Made by a program: the position numbers and the translations under genes. A stretch of 64,000 nucleotides of DNA, from NCBI RefSeq assembly GCF_024648825.1, contig NZ_JANBBE010000001.1, positions 496,001 through 560,000 on the forward strand, read 5' to 3'. The notes under the pieces were generated by a model. The model had not been told where the DNA came from, searched no databases, and was given only the letters and a program-made list of their open reading frames with translations. The stretch's first letter is position 1, and each line of letters begins with the position of its first letter. This document shows positions 1 through 7,831 of the stretch, piece after piece. This stretch comes from Lentzea californiensis. GTDB lineage: Bacteria > Actinomycetota > Actinomycetes > Mycobacteriales > Pseudonocardiaceae.

Positions 1-1
1 A

Positions 2-820
2 TTAGCGGTCGCAGCGGCCGCGGTCCTCTGCTTGCTGATGTCACTCGCCGGCATGAGTGTGCTGCTCAGCCGTGACGCGCTCCCGGGAGACCCGCTCTAC
101 GGCATCAAGCGCACCACCGAAAGCGCCTCGCTCGGCCTGACCTTCGACGACCAGGACCGCGCCCTCAAGCACCTCGAGTTCGCCGCGTCCAGGGTCACCG
201 AGATGGAGACGCTGGCCGAACGCGCCTCGGACTCGTCCGCCCAGCTCACGGCACTGACCGACCTGGACGCCGACGCGGTCGAGGGTGCCCGCCAGCTCAT
301 CACGTACGCCACGGCGTCCGACGAGAAGGCGCTGCCCGACCTCCGCGACTGGGCGCTGGCCCAGTACGAGAAGGTCGGCACCCTGCGCCCCCGCCTGCCC
401 GGCGATGCGGGCGCCCACGCCGACACGACGATGTGGTTGCTGGCGAGCATCGCCCAACGGGCCCACGACCTCGCGGCCCGCGCGGGCTGCGACGCCGTGA
501 CCAGCGGATCTTCGGACACCCTCGGTCCACTGCCGGCCAAGGACGCGTGCGCCTCGGTCATCACCGACCCGAACTCGTCACCGGGGAACAAGCCGTCCTC
601 GGTGCAGCCGACCCCGCCGGGTCCGCCCACGCCGTCCGGATCGGCGAACCCGTCCGTGCAGCCCACGCAGTCGGTGGCACCGGGCACGTCGACCGCGCCG
701 CCGGCGAAGCCGGGAACCTCGACCCCGCCCACGTCCGGCAAGCCGGGGATCACGATCCCGCTGCCACTCCCGCTGCCGAGCATCTCGCTGCCGCTGCTGC
801 CCGGGATCAGCTTCGGCTGA
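2..820 (+). CDS. DUF5667-type membrane protein, 5' end outside window
   Basis: The frame is open from the window edge, so the true start is not visible. The visible part begins with a hydrophobic helix (LAVAAAAVLCLLMSLAG), then LPGDPLYGIKR, the signature I associate with DUF5667 proteins, a helical domain of about 130 residues, and a low-complexity Pro/Ser/Thr tail of about 90 residues ending in Leu-Pro repeats. Known family members are single-pass membrane proteins often encoded next to an ECF sigma factor and suspected of controlling it. Such a sigma gene would lie off the left edge, so this role is inference. The proline-rich tail presumably extends outside the membrane. Confidence 0.7.
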   Translation, partial: LAVAAAAVLCLLMSLAGMSVLLSRDALPGDPLYGIKRTTESASLGLTFDDQDRALKHLEFAASRVTEMETLAERASDSSAQLTALTDLDADAVEGARQLITYATASDEKALPDLRDWALAQYEKVGTLRPRLPGDAGAHADTTMWLLASIAQRAHDLAARAGCDAVTSGSSDTLGPLPAKDACASVITDPNSSPGNKPSSVQPTPPGPPTPSGSANPSVQPTQSVAPGTSTAPPAKPGTSTPPTSGKPGITIPLPLPLPSISLPLLPGISFG

Positions 821-1160
821 GCACGGCACCCCGCATGATCGCGAGCTCCAGCGGCGACGCCTGCTGGGGCCAGCTGCTCAGCGTGCGGCCGATCTCGGAC
901 ATGGCCTGCGTGAGAGCGGGACTGATCCGGGTGCCGTCGACCATCTGCACCATCCCGGCGTGGTCGAGGATGGCGAGCCGGAAACCGCCCCCGACGCCCT
1001 CCATCGCGGCGGTCAGCGCGGCGCTGTTGCCGACGGACAACCCGATCACCGCGACGCACTTGCCGAGCAGGACCTCCTGCTCCTCGCGCGTGATCTCGTT
1101 CCGGTTGCGGTCGGTGCGGACGAACCTCAACTCGTCGCGCGGGAGCAGGTGCGAGGTAGA
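807..1160 (-). pseudogene. Remnant of a ThiF/E1-like protein (Rv1355c type)
   Basis: The frame reads HLLPRDELRFVRTDRNRNEI, then KCVAVIGLSVGNSAA and LAILDHAGM, which match the start of the ThiF-type Rossmann fold in Rv1355c-like fusion proteins. It then passes directly to MSEIGRTLSSWPQQAS, a motif that normally lies far downstream in that family. The middle of the domain (adenylation loop, catalytic region) and all upstream and C-terminal parts are missing. An in-frame stop at 1161-1163 precedes the homologous segment and the only initiation codon is a TTG at 1130. I read it as a decayed gene with an internal deletion. A short functional protein cannot be excluded. It overlaps the end of the upstream gene by 14 bp. 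Confidence 0.55.
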
Positions 1161-1291
1161 TCATCTTCACTACGCCGAACGGAGCACAACACGTCGTGTC
1201 GTTCCGAACACGCGGCGTGACGAGCGGCGCGAGCTGAAACTCGCACCACGTGTTCTCGCCCAGGTCTGAGCGGGTGTGGCGGCCTGATCGC

Positions 1292-1297
1292 TACGCT
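1292..1297 (+). promoter_or_regulatory. -10 element for a leaderless transcript
   Basis: TACGCT fits the actinobacterial TANNNT -10 and ends 6 bp before the ATG at 1304, where no Shine-Dalgarno sequence is present. Transcription would start at or next to the initiation codon. Confidence 0.5.
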
Positions 1298-1303
1298 TGG
1301 GAC

Positions 1304-2200
1304 ATGGCAGGCAAGCGTGACGTGCAGAGCGACCGGCTGGCCGTACTGGCCGGCGAGGCATCGGCAGACGCGGCGATCCAGGCTGCCGCGATGGCGCCAG
1401 AGCTGGAACAGTCGCTGAACGTCCCGCCGGACCTGACCGCGGCTGCCTTCTTCGACGTGGACAACACGATGATGATGGGCGCGTCGATCTTCCACTTCGC
1501 CCGCGGCCTGGCCGCGCGCAAGTACTTCTCGTCGTCCGACCTGGCGGGCTTCGTCTGGCAGCAGCTGAAGTTCCGGGTGGGCGGCCGGGAGGACCCGGAG
1601 TCCGTCAAGGCCTCCCGCGAGCAGGCCCTCTCCTTCGTCTCGGGCCGCAGCGTCGCCGAACTGGTCTCGCTCGGCGAGGAGATCTACGACGAGCTGATGG
1701 CCGACCGCATCTGGAAGGGCACCCAGGCCCTCGCCCAGATGCACCTGGACGCTGGTCAGCGCGTCTGGCTGGTCACCGCCACGCCCGTCGAGCTCGCCCA
1801 GATCATCGCCCGCCGGCTCGGCCTGACCGGTGCCCTGGGCACCGTCTCGGAGTCCGAGAACGGCGTCTACACCGGCCGTCTGGTCGGCGACCTGCTGCAC
1901 GGCAAGGCCAAGGCCCAGGCCGTCCGCTCGCTGGCCGCCAAGGAGGGTCTCGACCTGCGCCGCTGCACCGCGTACTCGGACTCGTCCAACGACGTCCCGA
2001 TGCTGTCCGTGGTGGGCACCGCGGTGGCCGTGAACCCGGACTCGCAGCTGCGCGAGGTCTCGCGCCGCAAGGGCTGGGAGATCCGCGACTTCCGCACGGG
2101 CCGCAAGGCGGCCAAGATCGGCGTCCCGTCAGTGCTGGGTGTCGGTGCCCTGGCGGGAGCCGTGGCCGCCACGCTGGCCTACCGGCGCCGGGTCAGGTAG
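1304..2200 (+). CDS. HAD-IB family phosphatase (SerB1-like)
   Basis: A 298-residue HAD hydrolase of the phosphoserine-phosphatase-like IB class. Motif I is FFDVDNT (nucleophile Asp51, Asp53), the motif III lysine is in LHGKAKAQ, and motif IV is [12 protein letters not shown] hydrophobic C-terminal stretch ([17 protein letters not shown]) ends in Arg residues and suggests membrane anchoring. The position next to the galE2/acyltransferase block matches M. tuberculosis Rv0505c (serB1). Family members remove phosphate from small substrates; serine phosphate is only one possibility. The ATG at 1304 is chosen over the upstream in-frame start because it has a promoter for leaderless expression and the family begins here. 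The last 72 bp overlap the convergent ArsR gene. Confidence 0.85.
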   Translation: MAGKRDVQSDRLAVLAGEASADAAIQAAAMAPELEQSLNVPPDLTAAAFFDVDNTMMMGASIFHFARGLAARKYFSSSDLAGFVWQQLKFRVGGREDPESVKASREQALSFVSGRSVAELVSLGEEIYDELMADRIWKGTQALAQMHLDAGQRVWLVTATPVELAQIIARRLGLTGALGTVSESENGVYTGRLVGDLLHGKAKAQAVRSLAAKEGLDLRRCTAYSDSSNDVPMLSVVGTAVAVNPDSQLREVSRRKGWEIRDFRTGRKAAKIGVPSVLGVGALAGAVAATLAYRRRVR

Positions 2201-2881
2201 CAGCCCGAGCTCCCGCCACCCCTGCTCACCGGCGGGGGTGAGCACGACGGCACGGCTGGTTCCGATCCGTCGCACCCACTCGCGCGCGAAGAACGCCTCG
2301 CAGAGGAACGCCCCGGCCGCGCCGGCCAGGTGCGGTACGCGCTCGGTCCAGTCCAGGCAGGCCCGGCTGACCACCCTCTTGGACGGCTCGAACCCGAGCT
2401 CCTTCAACCAGACCAGCCCGGTCCCGGTGACCGCGAGCCCGTCACCGACCACCCCGAGCTCCACCAGTCCCGACCGCAGCGAGATGCCGAGCCGGCCCGC
2501 GAGGTGGTCGTAGCAGGTGCGGCCGCGGGCCATGGCCTCGGAGACGGCCGCCGAACGGAGCGACCGGGGCCGCGGACCGGGACCGGCGAAGGCGGCCATC
2601 GCCTCCAGCAGCTCGGCGACGTGCGGCCCGGCCAGCGCCACGTACCGGTGCCGTCCCTGCCGGTGCTCGACCAGGACCCCGCCCTCGACCAGCCGGGTCA
2701 GGTGCTCGCTCGCGGTGGACGCGGCCACCCCGGCGTGCGCGGCCAGTTCGCGGGCGGTCCAGGCCCGTCCGTCGAGCAGGGCTCCGCAGATCGCGGCACG
2801 GGTCTTGTCCGCGAGCAGTCCGGCGACCTGGGCGAGTGCTTCCACCACGCCATTCTGCGGCCGGAACGCTTCGGCCGGCAC
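2129..2881 (-). CDS. ArsR-family winged-helix regulator
   Basis: A 250-residue protein with an N-terminal ArsR-type winged helix (about residues 15-80: [16 protein letters not shown], then [19 protein letters not shown] and the wing GRHRYVAL). The C-terminal half is the longer domain seen in actinobacterial ArsR regulators that lack a Cys metal site, so a metal role is unlikely. It is divergent from the P450-like/ICL fusion gene, with starts about 30 bp apart, and probably controls that promoter; this is inference from position. The GTG at 2881 gives the longest form, while GTG codons at residues 12-13 would give the more usual family start. Its 3' end runs 72 bp into the HAD gene. Confidence 0.8.
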   Translation of the reverse strand: MPAEAFRPQNGVVEALAQVAGLLADKTRAAICGALLDGRAWTARELAAHAGVAASTASEHLTRLVEGGVLVEHRQGRHRYVALAGPHVAELLEAMAAFAGPGPRPRSLRSAAVSEAMARGRTCYDHLAGRLGISLRSGLVELGVVGDGLAVTGTGLVWLKELGFEPSKRVVSRACLDWTERVPHLAGAAGAFLCEAFFAREWVRRIGTSRAVVLTPAGEQGWRELGLLPDPAPVGQRGGHGSRQGTDTQH

Positions 2882-2897
2882 CGAACCGTCCAGGCCC

Positions 2898-2903
2898 TAG
2901 CGT
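2898..2903 (+). promoter_or_regulatory. -10 element for a leaderless transcript
   Basis: TAGCGT lies 7 bp before the ATG at 2911 with no ribosome binding site between. It also lies just upstream of the ArsR start at 2881, so a repressor bound here could act on both genes. Confidence 0.5.
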
Positions 2904-2910
2904 CGTCCGC

Positions 2911-4185
2911 ATGAGCGAAGAGCTGCTGCGCCTCCCGGTCCCCGAGGTCCCGCCAGGCGAAGCGGGCGTGGCCTGGCTCAGGTCGTCCGTGGTCAGGTTC
3001 AGCAACGGTGAGACCCACGCCCGCAGGCGCGCTCTGACGGCCGGCCTCGTCGAGGACCTGGACGCCACCACCCTCGACGAACTGGCCGCCGCACTGGGAC
3101 TTCCGGGCTCGCTGGACGCCATCGCCGAGATCGCCCCGTGCTACCAGCCGCACGAGCCCGTGACCGCGGCGGCCGACGCCGCCGTGGAGCGCCTGACCGC
3201 CACCCACGACGAGGCGACGGCGGCGAGGATCGGCCTGCTCGTCCAGGCCTGGGCAGCCACGAACGCCCTGGCCGAGCACCTCGTCACCGGTGACCAGGGC
3301 CCTCCGGTCCCGATCACGCGCAGGCAGACGCGGCAGGGCGTCGTCGAGGTCAGCCTGGAGCACCACCCGTTCGGCCACGGCCCGCACGCCTGCCCCGGCC
3401 GCCGGCTGGCCACCCGGATCGCCAAGAACATGGCGTTCCGGGCGCTGCACCACCGCGACCAGCCGCTGGTCCTCCCCAACGCCTGGGACTACACCTCGGC
3501 GGCGGCCCTGCACGCGACAGGTTTCACCGCGATCGGCACCACGAGCCTCGGAGTGGCCGCCGCACACGGCATCCCGGACGGCATGGGCCTGGCCGGTGAT
3601 CAGGCCGTCGCACTGGCGAAGCTGCTGAGCACCCTGCCCTGCCCGGTCACCGCCGACCTGGAGTCGGGCTTCGGCAAGCCGCGGGAGGAGATCGCCGAGC
3701 TCGTCGCCGGCCTGGGCGTGGCGGGCGTCAACCTGGAGGACGGCCGCCCGCACGGCCTGGCCACGCCGGAAGAGCAGGCGGCGCTCATCACGGCCGTCAA
3801 GGAACGCGCGCCGGGGGTGTTCCTCAACGCCCGGATCGACACCCACTGGCTGGGCATGGCCACCGAGGAGACCGAGGACCGGGCACGCCGCTACGTCGAC
3901 GCCGGCGCGGACGGGATCTTCGTGGCAGGCCTGACCGAGCCGCGCGAGATCGAGAAGCTCGCACAACTCGCCCCGCTCAACGTCCTCGCCCAGCGGCGCA
4001 CGCCGGAGGAACTCGGAAACCTCGGCGTGAAGCGGATCAGCACCGGCTCACTGCTGTTCCGGGCGGCCCTGCACCACACCGTCGCGACCGCGCAGGCGGT
4101 GCGCGACGGCGGCACCAGCGCCGCGTTCGGCTACGACGAGGTCCAGGCGCTGGTCAGCCGAGGAACACGTTCCGACGCTGGGTGA
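2911..4185 (+). CDS. Fusion of a compact P450-like domain and an ICL/PEP-mutase domain
   Basis: A 424-residue protein in two parts. Residues 1-170 resemble the short cytochrome P450-like proteins of actinomycetes. They carry a C-helix-like HARRRAL, an I-helix-like RIGLLVQAWAATNALAE and the heme-ligand motif FGHGPHACPGR (Cys161), but no ExxR is evident. From Met174 (ATG at 3430) the sequence is an isocitrate lyase/PEP mutase family domain: PLVLPNAWDYTSAAAL, DLESGFG, GVNLEDG and a C-terminal helical segment. Such domains act on C-C or C-P bonds of 2-methylisocitrate or phosphonate-like substrates. The join falls exactly at the usual start of the second family, as if two adjacent genes lost the stop between them. 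The substrate is unknown. The 3' end overlaps the acyltransferase gene by 32 bp. Confidence 0.75.
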   Translation: MSEELLRLPVPEVPPGEAGVAWLRSSVVRFSNGETHARRRALTAGLVEDLDATTLDELAAALGLPGSLDAIAEIAPCYQPHEPVTAAADAAVERLTATHDEATAARIGLLVQAWAATNALAEHLVTGDQGPPVPITRRQTRQGVVEVSLEHHPFGHGPHACPGRRLATRIAKNMAFRALHHRDQPLVLPNAWDYTSAAALHATGFTAIGTTSLGVAAAHGIPDGMGLAGDQAVALAKLLSTLPCPVTADLESGFGKPREEIAELVAGLGVAGVNLEDGRPHGLATPEEQAALITAVKERAPGVFLNARIDTHWLGMATEETEDRARRYVDAGADGIFVAGLTEPREIEKLAQLAPLNVLAQRRTPEELGNLGVKRISTGSLLFRAALHHTVATAQAVRDGGTSAAFGYDEVQALVSRGTRSDAG

Positions 4186-5113
4186 GCAGCCGGTACAGCG
4201 TCTGCTGGATCGTCTCCCGCACCTGGTCGGTCAGGTTGAAGACGAGCATCGGGTCGTCGGCCGCGTTCTCGCCGAACACGTCGGTGCGGATCGGCTCGCC
4301 GAACTCGATGTACCACTTCGAGGGCAGCGGGATGGCGCCCAGCGGCCCCAGCAACGGGAAGAACGGCGTCACCGGGAAGTACGGGAAGCCCAGCAAGCGG
4401 GCCAGCGCCTTGATGTCGCCGATCATCGGGTAGATCTCCTCGGCCCCGACGATGGAGCACGGGATGATCGGCGCGCCGGTCTTCAGCGCCGCCGACACGA
4501 AGCCGCCGCGGCCGAAGCGCTGCAGCTTGTAGCGGTCCTTGAACGGCTTGCCGACGCCCTTGAAGCCCTCCGGCCACACGCCCACGAGCTCGCCGGACGA
4601 CAGCAGCCGCTCGGCGTCGGGGTTGCAGGCCAGGGTCTGGCCGGACTTGCGGGCCAGTGCGCCGAGCACCGGCGTGCGGAAGACCAGGTCCGCGCCCAGC
4701 ATGCGCATGTGGCGGTGCGCCGGGTGCTCCGACGCGATGCCGAACGACGTCATCAGGGCGTCGAGCGGCACGGTGCCGGAGTGGTTCGCCACGATCAGCG
4801 CGCCACCGGCCGCCGGGATGTTGTTCAGGCCGATGGTCTCGACGCGGAACCACTTCTCGTACAACGGCTTCAGCGGCGGCATCAGCACGTTCTCGGTGAG
4901 GTCGCGGTCGAAACCGAACTCGTCGACCTGGTAGTCGCCGGCGATCCGCCTGCGCGCGAACGACAGCAGGTCGGTCAGCCTGCGTTCCCAGTCCGGTGTC
5001 GCGGACTGCTGCTGCTCTGGCTCCGGAACCACCTCGACGTGCCGCGATCTCCGCGCGGCGTCGCGCTCCGGGTCGTGCAGCGGGATAACGCGTGCACCTG
5101 CCACTGCGTTCAT
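4154..5113 (-). CDS. Lysophospholipid acyltransferase (Rv0502-like)
   Basis: A 319-residue PlsC-type acyltransferase. The HX4D catalytic motif is NHSGTVPLD. The substrate-binding block is VWPEGFKGVGKPFKDRYKL, and IIPCSIVGAEE follows. It probably acylates a lysophospholipid or related envelope lipid at the inner membrane face. It lies 15 bp downstream of the galE2-like gene and is probably cotranscribed, as Rv0501-Rv0502 are in mycobacteria. The ATG at 5113 sits almost on top of the GAGGAG ribosome binding site. The GTG three codons later (5104) has normal spacing and may be the real start. The 3' end overlaps the convergent fusion gene by 32 bp. Confidence 0.85.
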   Translation of the reverse strand: MNAVAGARVIPLHDPERDAARRSRHVEVVPEPEQQQSATPDWERRLTDLLSFARRRIAGDYQVDEFGFDRDLTENVLMPPLKPLYEKWFRVETIGLNNIPAAGGALIVANHSGTVPLDALMTSFGIASEHPAHRHMRMLGADLVFRTPVLGALARKSGQTLACNPDAERLLSSGELVGVWPEGFKGVGKPFKDRYKLQRFGRGGFVSAALKTGAPIIPCSIVGAEEIYPMIGDIKALARLLGFPYFPVTPFFPLLGPLGAIPLPSKWYIEFGEPIRTDVFGENAADDPMLVFNLTDQVRETIQQTLYRLLTQRRNVFLG

Positions 5114-5128
5114 CTCCTCAAAACAAGA

Positions 5129-6166
5129 TCAGCGGAAACGAGCGGCCGCGTCGAGGATTCCCCGCTCGGCGGCGTCGATCGTCTCCGGGTCGATGAGCGG
5201 CTTCAGACCTCGGCCGCTCACGTAGTCGTCGAACGCCTGCTGGGTGGTCCACCGCGGCGTGAACCCGAATTCCTTCTTCAGCAGGGTGGTGTCGATCACG
5301 CGCCCCCAGTTGAGGAACCTCATCTGGTCGGGCGAGAAGTCGACGAGCCGGGCGCTCCGGAAGAAGCCACCGACCGTGGGCACGGCCCCGCTGGGCACCG
5401 GCAGGTTCAGCCTGCCCGCCCGGCGGATCGCCTGCGACAGCAGCAGCACGCCGTCGCCTCCCACGTTGAAGACTCCGGGCAGGTCGTGCAGCGTCGCGCG
5501 CTCCAGGACCGCCAGGGCGTCCTCGGAGTGCAGCAGCTGCACACGAGCGTCGTAGCCCAAGACGGTGGGCACGACCGGCAGGGCGAAGTAGCGCGTCAGC
5601 ACCGTGTCGATGCGCGGGCCGATGAAGTTCGTGAAGCGCAGCGTGGTGACGTTCACGTCCGGCCTGCGGCGGCCGAACCCGCGCACGTACCCCTCGACCT
5701 CGACCGCGTCCTTGGCGTAGCCGGACGACGGCAGGTCCTTGGGGCCCATGTCCTCGGTGAACACCGCCGGGTCGCGGCTGCTGGACCCGTAGACGGCGCT
5801 GGTGGACTTCACGACGAGCTTCTGCACCTTGGGCGACTTCTGGCAGGCGGCCAGCAGTTGCATGGTGCCGATGACGTTCATCTCCTTCATCACCGTGCGG
5901 CCGGTGGGCCCGGCCGGGCTCGCGGTGACGGAGGCGTGGACGACCGTGTCGACGTTCGCCGTGGAGATGACCTTGCTGATCAGCGGGTTGCGGATGTCGG
6001 CCCGCACGAACTCCGCGCGGCCCATGCGGCGCAGCAGGTCGCGTGGCGGCGGCTCGGTGTCCACACCGAGCACGCGCTCGATGTCCGGGTTCGCGGCGAA
6101 GCGCGCGGCGAGGTGGCCGCCGAGGAAGCGGCTGACTCCGGTGACTAGGACGACCTTGGGCGTCAT
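5129..6166 (-). CDS. NAD-dependent epimerase/dehydratase (GalE2/Rv0501-like)
   Basis: A 345-residue extended SDR. The N-terminal dinucleotide motif is VLVTGVSRFLGGHLA. VVHASVTA and the Ser of STSAVYGSS occupy the usual active-site positions, but the Tyr-xxx-Lys pair is not standard: SSGYAKDAVEVEGY has Tyr followed by Lys two residues later. This is, to my knowledge, usual for the Rv0501 branch. The substrate is probably a nucleotide sugar and is not defined by sequence. A GGAG sequence lies 7 bp before the ATG. It is the first gene of a two-gene operon with the acyltransferase and is separated from bS22 by a hairpin. Confidence 0.85.
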   Translation of the reverse strand: MTPKVVLVTGVSRFLGGHLAARFAANPDIERVLGVDTEPPPRDLLRRMGRAEFVRADIRNPLISKVISTANVDTVVHASVTASPAGPTGRTVMKEMNVIGTMQLLAACQKSPKVQKLVVKSTSAVYGSSSRDPAVFTEDMGPKDLPSSGYAKDAVEVEGYVRGFGRRRPDVNVTTLRFTNFIGPRIDTVLTRYFALPVVPTVLGYDARVQLLHSEDALAVLERATLHDLPGVFNVGGDGVLLLSQAIRRAGRLNLPVPSGAVPTVGGFFRSARLVDFSPDQMRFLNWGRVIDTTLLKKEFGFTPRWTTQQAFDDYVSGRGLKPLIDPETIDAAERGILDAAARFR

Positions 6167-6386
6167 GCGACTCCAAGCACGAAGGGCGTTGCGATTGGTC
6201 GATGCTACAGACCAGATCAGGAACCGGAGGGGGCCGGAACGCCGTCTTGACGCAGGTCACGAAGGCTTTACGGGCTAATCACCCGAACGGCGGCCCCCGT
6301 TCCCGTGGAAGTGCGGGGCTGTCTCACGCAGTGATATTCCGTGCCCGCACAAGCACCTGGGCGTGGCGACTGCCGGAGAAACGCAA

Positions 6387-6423
6387 CCGCCGCCGGCCTC
6401 CTGCGAGAGGAGACCGGCGGCGG
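6387..6423 (-). terminator. Hairpin terminator downstream of bS22
   Basis: A 16-bp stem (CCGCCGCCGG core) with a short loop. Read on the minus strand the single mismatch becomes a U-G wobble, so the stem favours minus-strand RNA. It lies 17 bp beyond the bS22 stop. Confidence 0.7.
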
Positions 6424-6439
6424 CAGAGCGCATGCGGGC

Positions 6440-6541
6440 TTACTTGCCGCGCTTCCTGCGCTGGACCCTGGTCTTGCGCAGCAGCTTGCGGTGCTTCTTC
6501 TTCGACATGCGCTTGCGGCGCTTCTTGATGACCGAGCCCAT
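6440..6541 (-). CDS. 30S ribosomal protein bS22
   Basis: A 33-residue, extremely basic peptide that starts [19 protein letters not shown] and ends RRKRGK. This matches the small actinobacterial ribosomal protein bS22 (AURKAIP1/COX24-like; Rv0500B in M. tuberculosis), which binds rRNA in the 30S subunit. It lies between bldC and the galE2-like gene, as in mycobacteria. A strong hairpin follows the stop, so it is probably its own short transcript or the end of the bldC one. It is below the length that automatic gene finders usually accept. Confidence 0.9.
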   Translation of the reverse strand: MGSVIKKRRKRMSKKKHRKLLRKTRVQRRKRGK

Positions 6542-6591
6542 GCGGGTTCCTTAGCTCTAGACGTTGCTTTGACTGGCGCGCCCCAGCCTTG

Positions 6592-6608
6592 GCCGTGTTG
6601 AACACGGC
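6592..6608 (-). terminator. Hairpin between bldC and bS22
   Basis: A perfect 8-bp stem, GCCGTGTT/AACACGGC, with a one-base centre, 54 bp beyond the bldC stop. It could end bldC transcription or act as an operator for the bS22 promoter; there is no T run. Confidence 0.4.
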
Positions 6609-6661
6609 GCGCCGGTAAGCACGATCGGCCTACCAGTCTACCCGGCGGGGTTCACCAGCCT

Positions 6662-6874
6662 TCAGCCAGCGTCGAAGTACGCGTTCTCCAGGTAGGCGTG
6701 GACCGCTTTCTCGGGCACCCGGAACGACTTCCCCACCCGCACCGCGGGCAGTTCACCGGAGTGCACCAGGCGGTACACGGTCATCTTGGAGACCCGCATC
6801 ATCGAGGCCACCTCGGCCACGGTCAGGAACTGCACCTGAGCGAGGCCTGTTCGTTCGTTCTCCTTCGCAGGCAT
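6662..6874 (-). CDS. bldC: BldC-family MerR-like DNA-binding protein
   Basis: A 70-residue protein made of one winged-helix domain: FLTVAEVASMMRVSKMTVYRLVHSGELPAVRVGKSFRVPE, a near-complete match to BldC (Rv0500A). In Streptomyces BldC binds DNA head-to-tail as a multimer and delays entry into development. The neighbours (proC upstream, bS22 downstream) are the conserved ones. The perfect palindrome GACACGTGTC 18 bp upstream of the ATG could be a regulatory site. The start is fixed by the family length and the ATG at 6874. Confidence 0.9.
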   Translation of the reverse strand: MPAKENERTGLAQVQFLTVAEVASMMRVSKMTVYRLVHSGELPAVRVGKSFRVPEKAVHAYLENAYFDAG

Positions 6875-6891
6875 ACATCACCGCATCCTTA

Positions 6892-6901
6892 GACACGTGT
6901 C
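6892..6901. promoter_or_regulatory. Palindrome upstream of bldC
   Basis: GACACGTGTC is a perfect 10-bp palindrome whose edge lies 17 bp before the bldC ATG. It is a candidate operator; the binding protein is unknown. Confidence 0.35.
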
Positions 6902-6904
6902 GTG

Positions 6905-6927
6905 CCGTCGGTCTTCCCCACCGACGG
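6905..6927 (-). terminator. Hairpin downstream of proC
   Basis: An 8-bp perfect stem (CCGTCGGT/ACCGACGG) with a 7-base loop between the proC stop and the bldC start. It likely insulates bldC from proC. Confidence 0.5.
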
Positions 6928-7011
6928 TTCGACACGCACGTGCTGCCCTGAGAGTAGCGGGACTGGTGTGACTCCTGCGACGTCCAAGTGGGGTTCGCCC
7001 CTCACTTCGGC

Positions 7012-7821
7012 TCAGTCCTCGTGCTGACGGCCCAGCTCGGCGGAGCGGTCGCGAGCGCTCTCGATGGCCGCGAGCATGGCCGCGCGGACGCCGTGCTTCT
7101 CCAACTCGCGGATGGCCATGATCGTCGTGCCGGCGGGGGACGTGACCGCCTCACGCAGGATCACCGGGTGCGAGGTGCCCTCTGCCAGCATCGTCGCGGC
7201 ACCCACGGCCGACTGGATGATCAGCTGCGAGGCCAGGTCGCGCGGGATGCCGAGCAGGATGCCCGCGTCGATCATCGCCTCGACCAGGTAGAAGAAGTAC
7301 GCGGGACCGGAGCCCGACAGGGCCGTCACCGCGTCCTGCTGCGACTCCGGCACCACCGCGACCTTGCCCACGGTCGAGAGCAGCTCTTCGACGATCTTGA
7401 GGTGCTCCGGGGTGGCGTTGGAGCCGCCGGAGACGGCGCTCATGGCCTCACCGACGACCATCGGCGTGTTCGGCATGACCCGCACCACCGGGGTGCCCTC
7501 GGGCAGCCTGCGCTCGTACAGGGCCGTCGGCAGGCCCGCGCACAACGACACGATCAGCGTGCCGGCCCGCAGCACCGGCGCGAGTTCGACCAGCAACGGC
7601 TCGATGTCCTGCGGCTTGACCGCCACGACCAGCACGTCGGCCTGCGCCGCCGCGCCGGAGACCGTGACGGCCTCGAACCCGTACTGCTCGGTGAGAGCAC
7701 GAGCCCGTGACTCGTGCTTCTCCGTGAACATCAGATCCGAGGCCGCGCGACCACCCTGCAGGAGCCCGGACAGCAGCGCCTCACCGATCTTGCCCGCGCC
7801 GAGCACCGCGATCTTCGTCAT
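7012..7821 (-). CDS. proC: Pyrroline-5-carboxylate reductase
   Basis: A 269-residue enzyme catalysing the last step of proline synthesis, NAD(P)H-dependent reduction of pyrroline-5-carboxylate. The N-terminal nucleotide motif is IAVLGAGKIGEALLSG. VVRVMPNTPMVVGEAMSAV is the conserved central block, and the C-terminal signature includes ALSGSGPAYFFYLVEAM and TSPAGTTIMAIRELE. The length is normal for ProC and the location matches Rv0500. It lies just downstream of a thioesterase and a proline dehydrogenase gene, so synthesis and breakdown of proline are encoded side by side, though the 10-bp gap to the thioesterase leaves open whether all three share a transcript. Confidence 0.95.
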   Translation of the reverse strand: MTKIAVLGAGKIGEALLSGLLQGGRAASDLMFTEKHESRARALTEQYGFEAVTVSGAAAQADVLVVAVKPQDIEPLLVELAPVLRAGTLIVSLCAGLPTALYERRLPEGTPVVRVMPNTPMVVGEAMSAVSGGSNATPEHLKIVEELLSTVGKVAVVPESQQDAVTALSGSGPAYFFYLVEAMIDAGILLGIPRDLASQLIIQSAVGAATMLAEGTSHPVILREAVTSPAGTTIMAIRELEKHGVRAAMLAAIESARDRSAELGRQHED

Positions 7822-7831
7822 CGGTCAAGTC

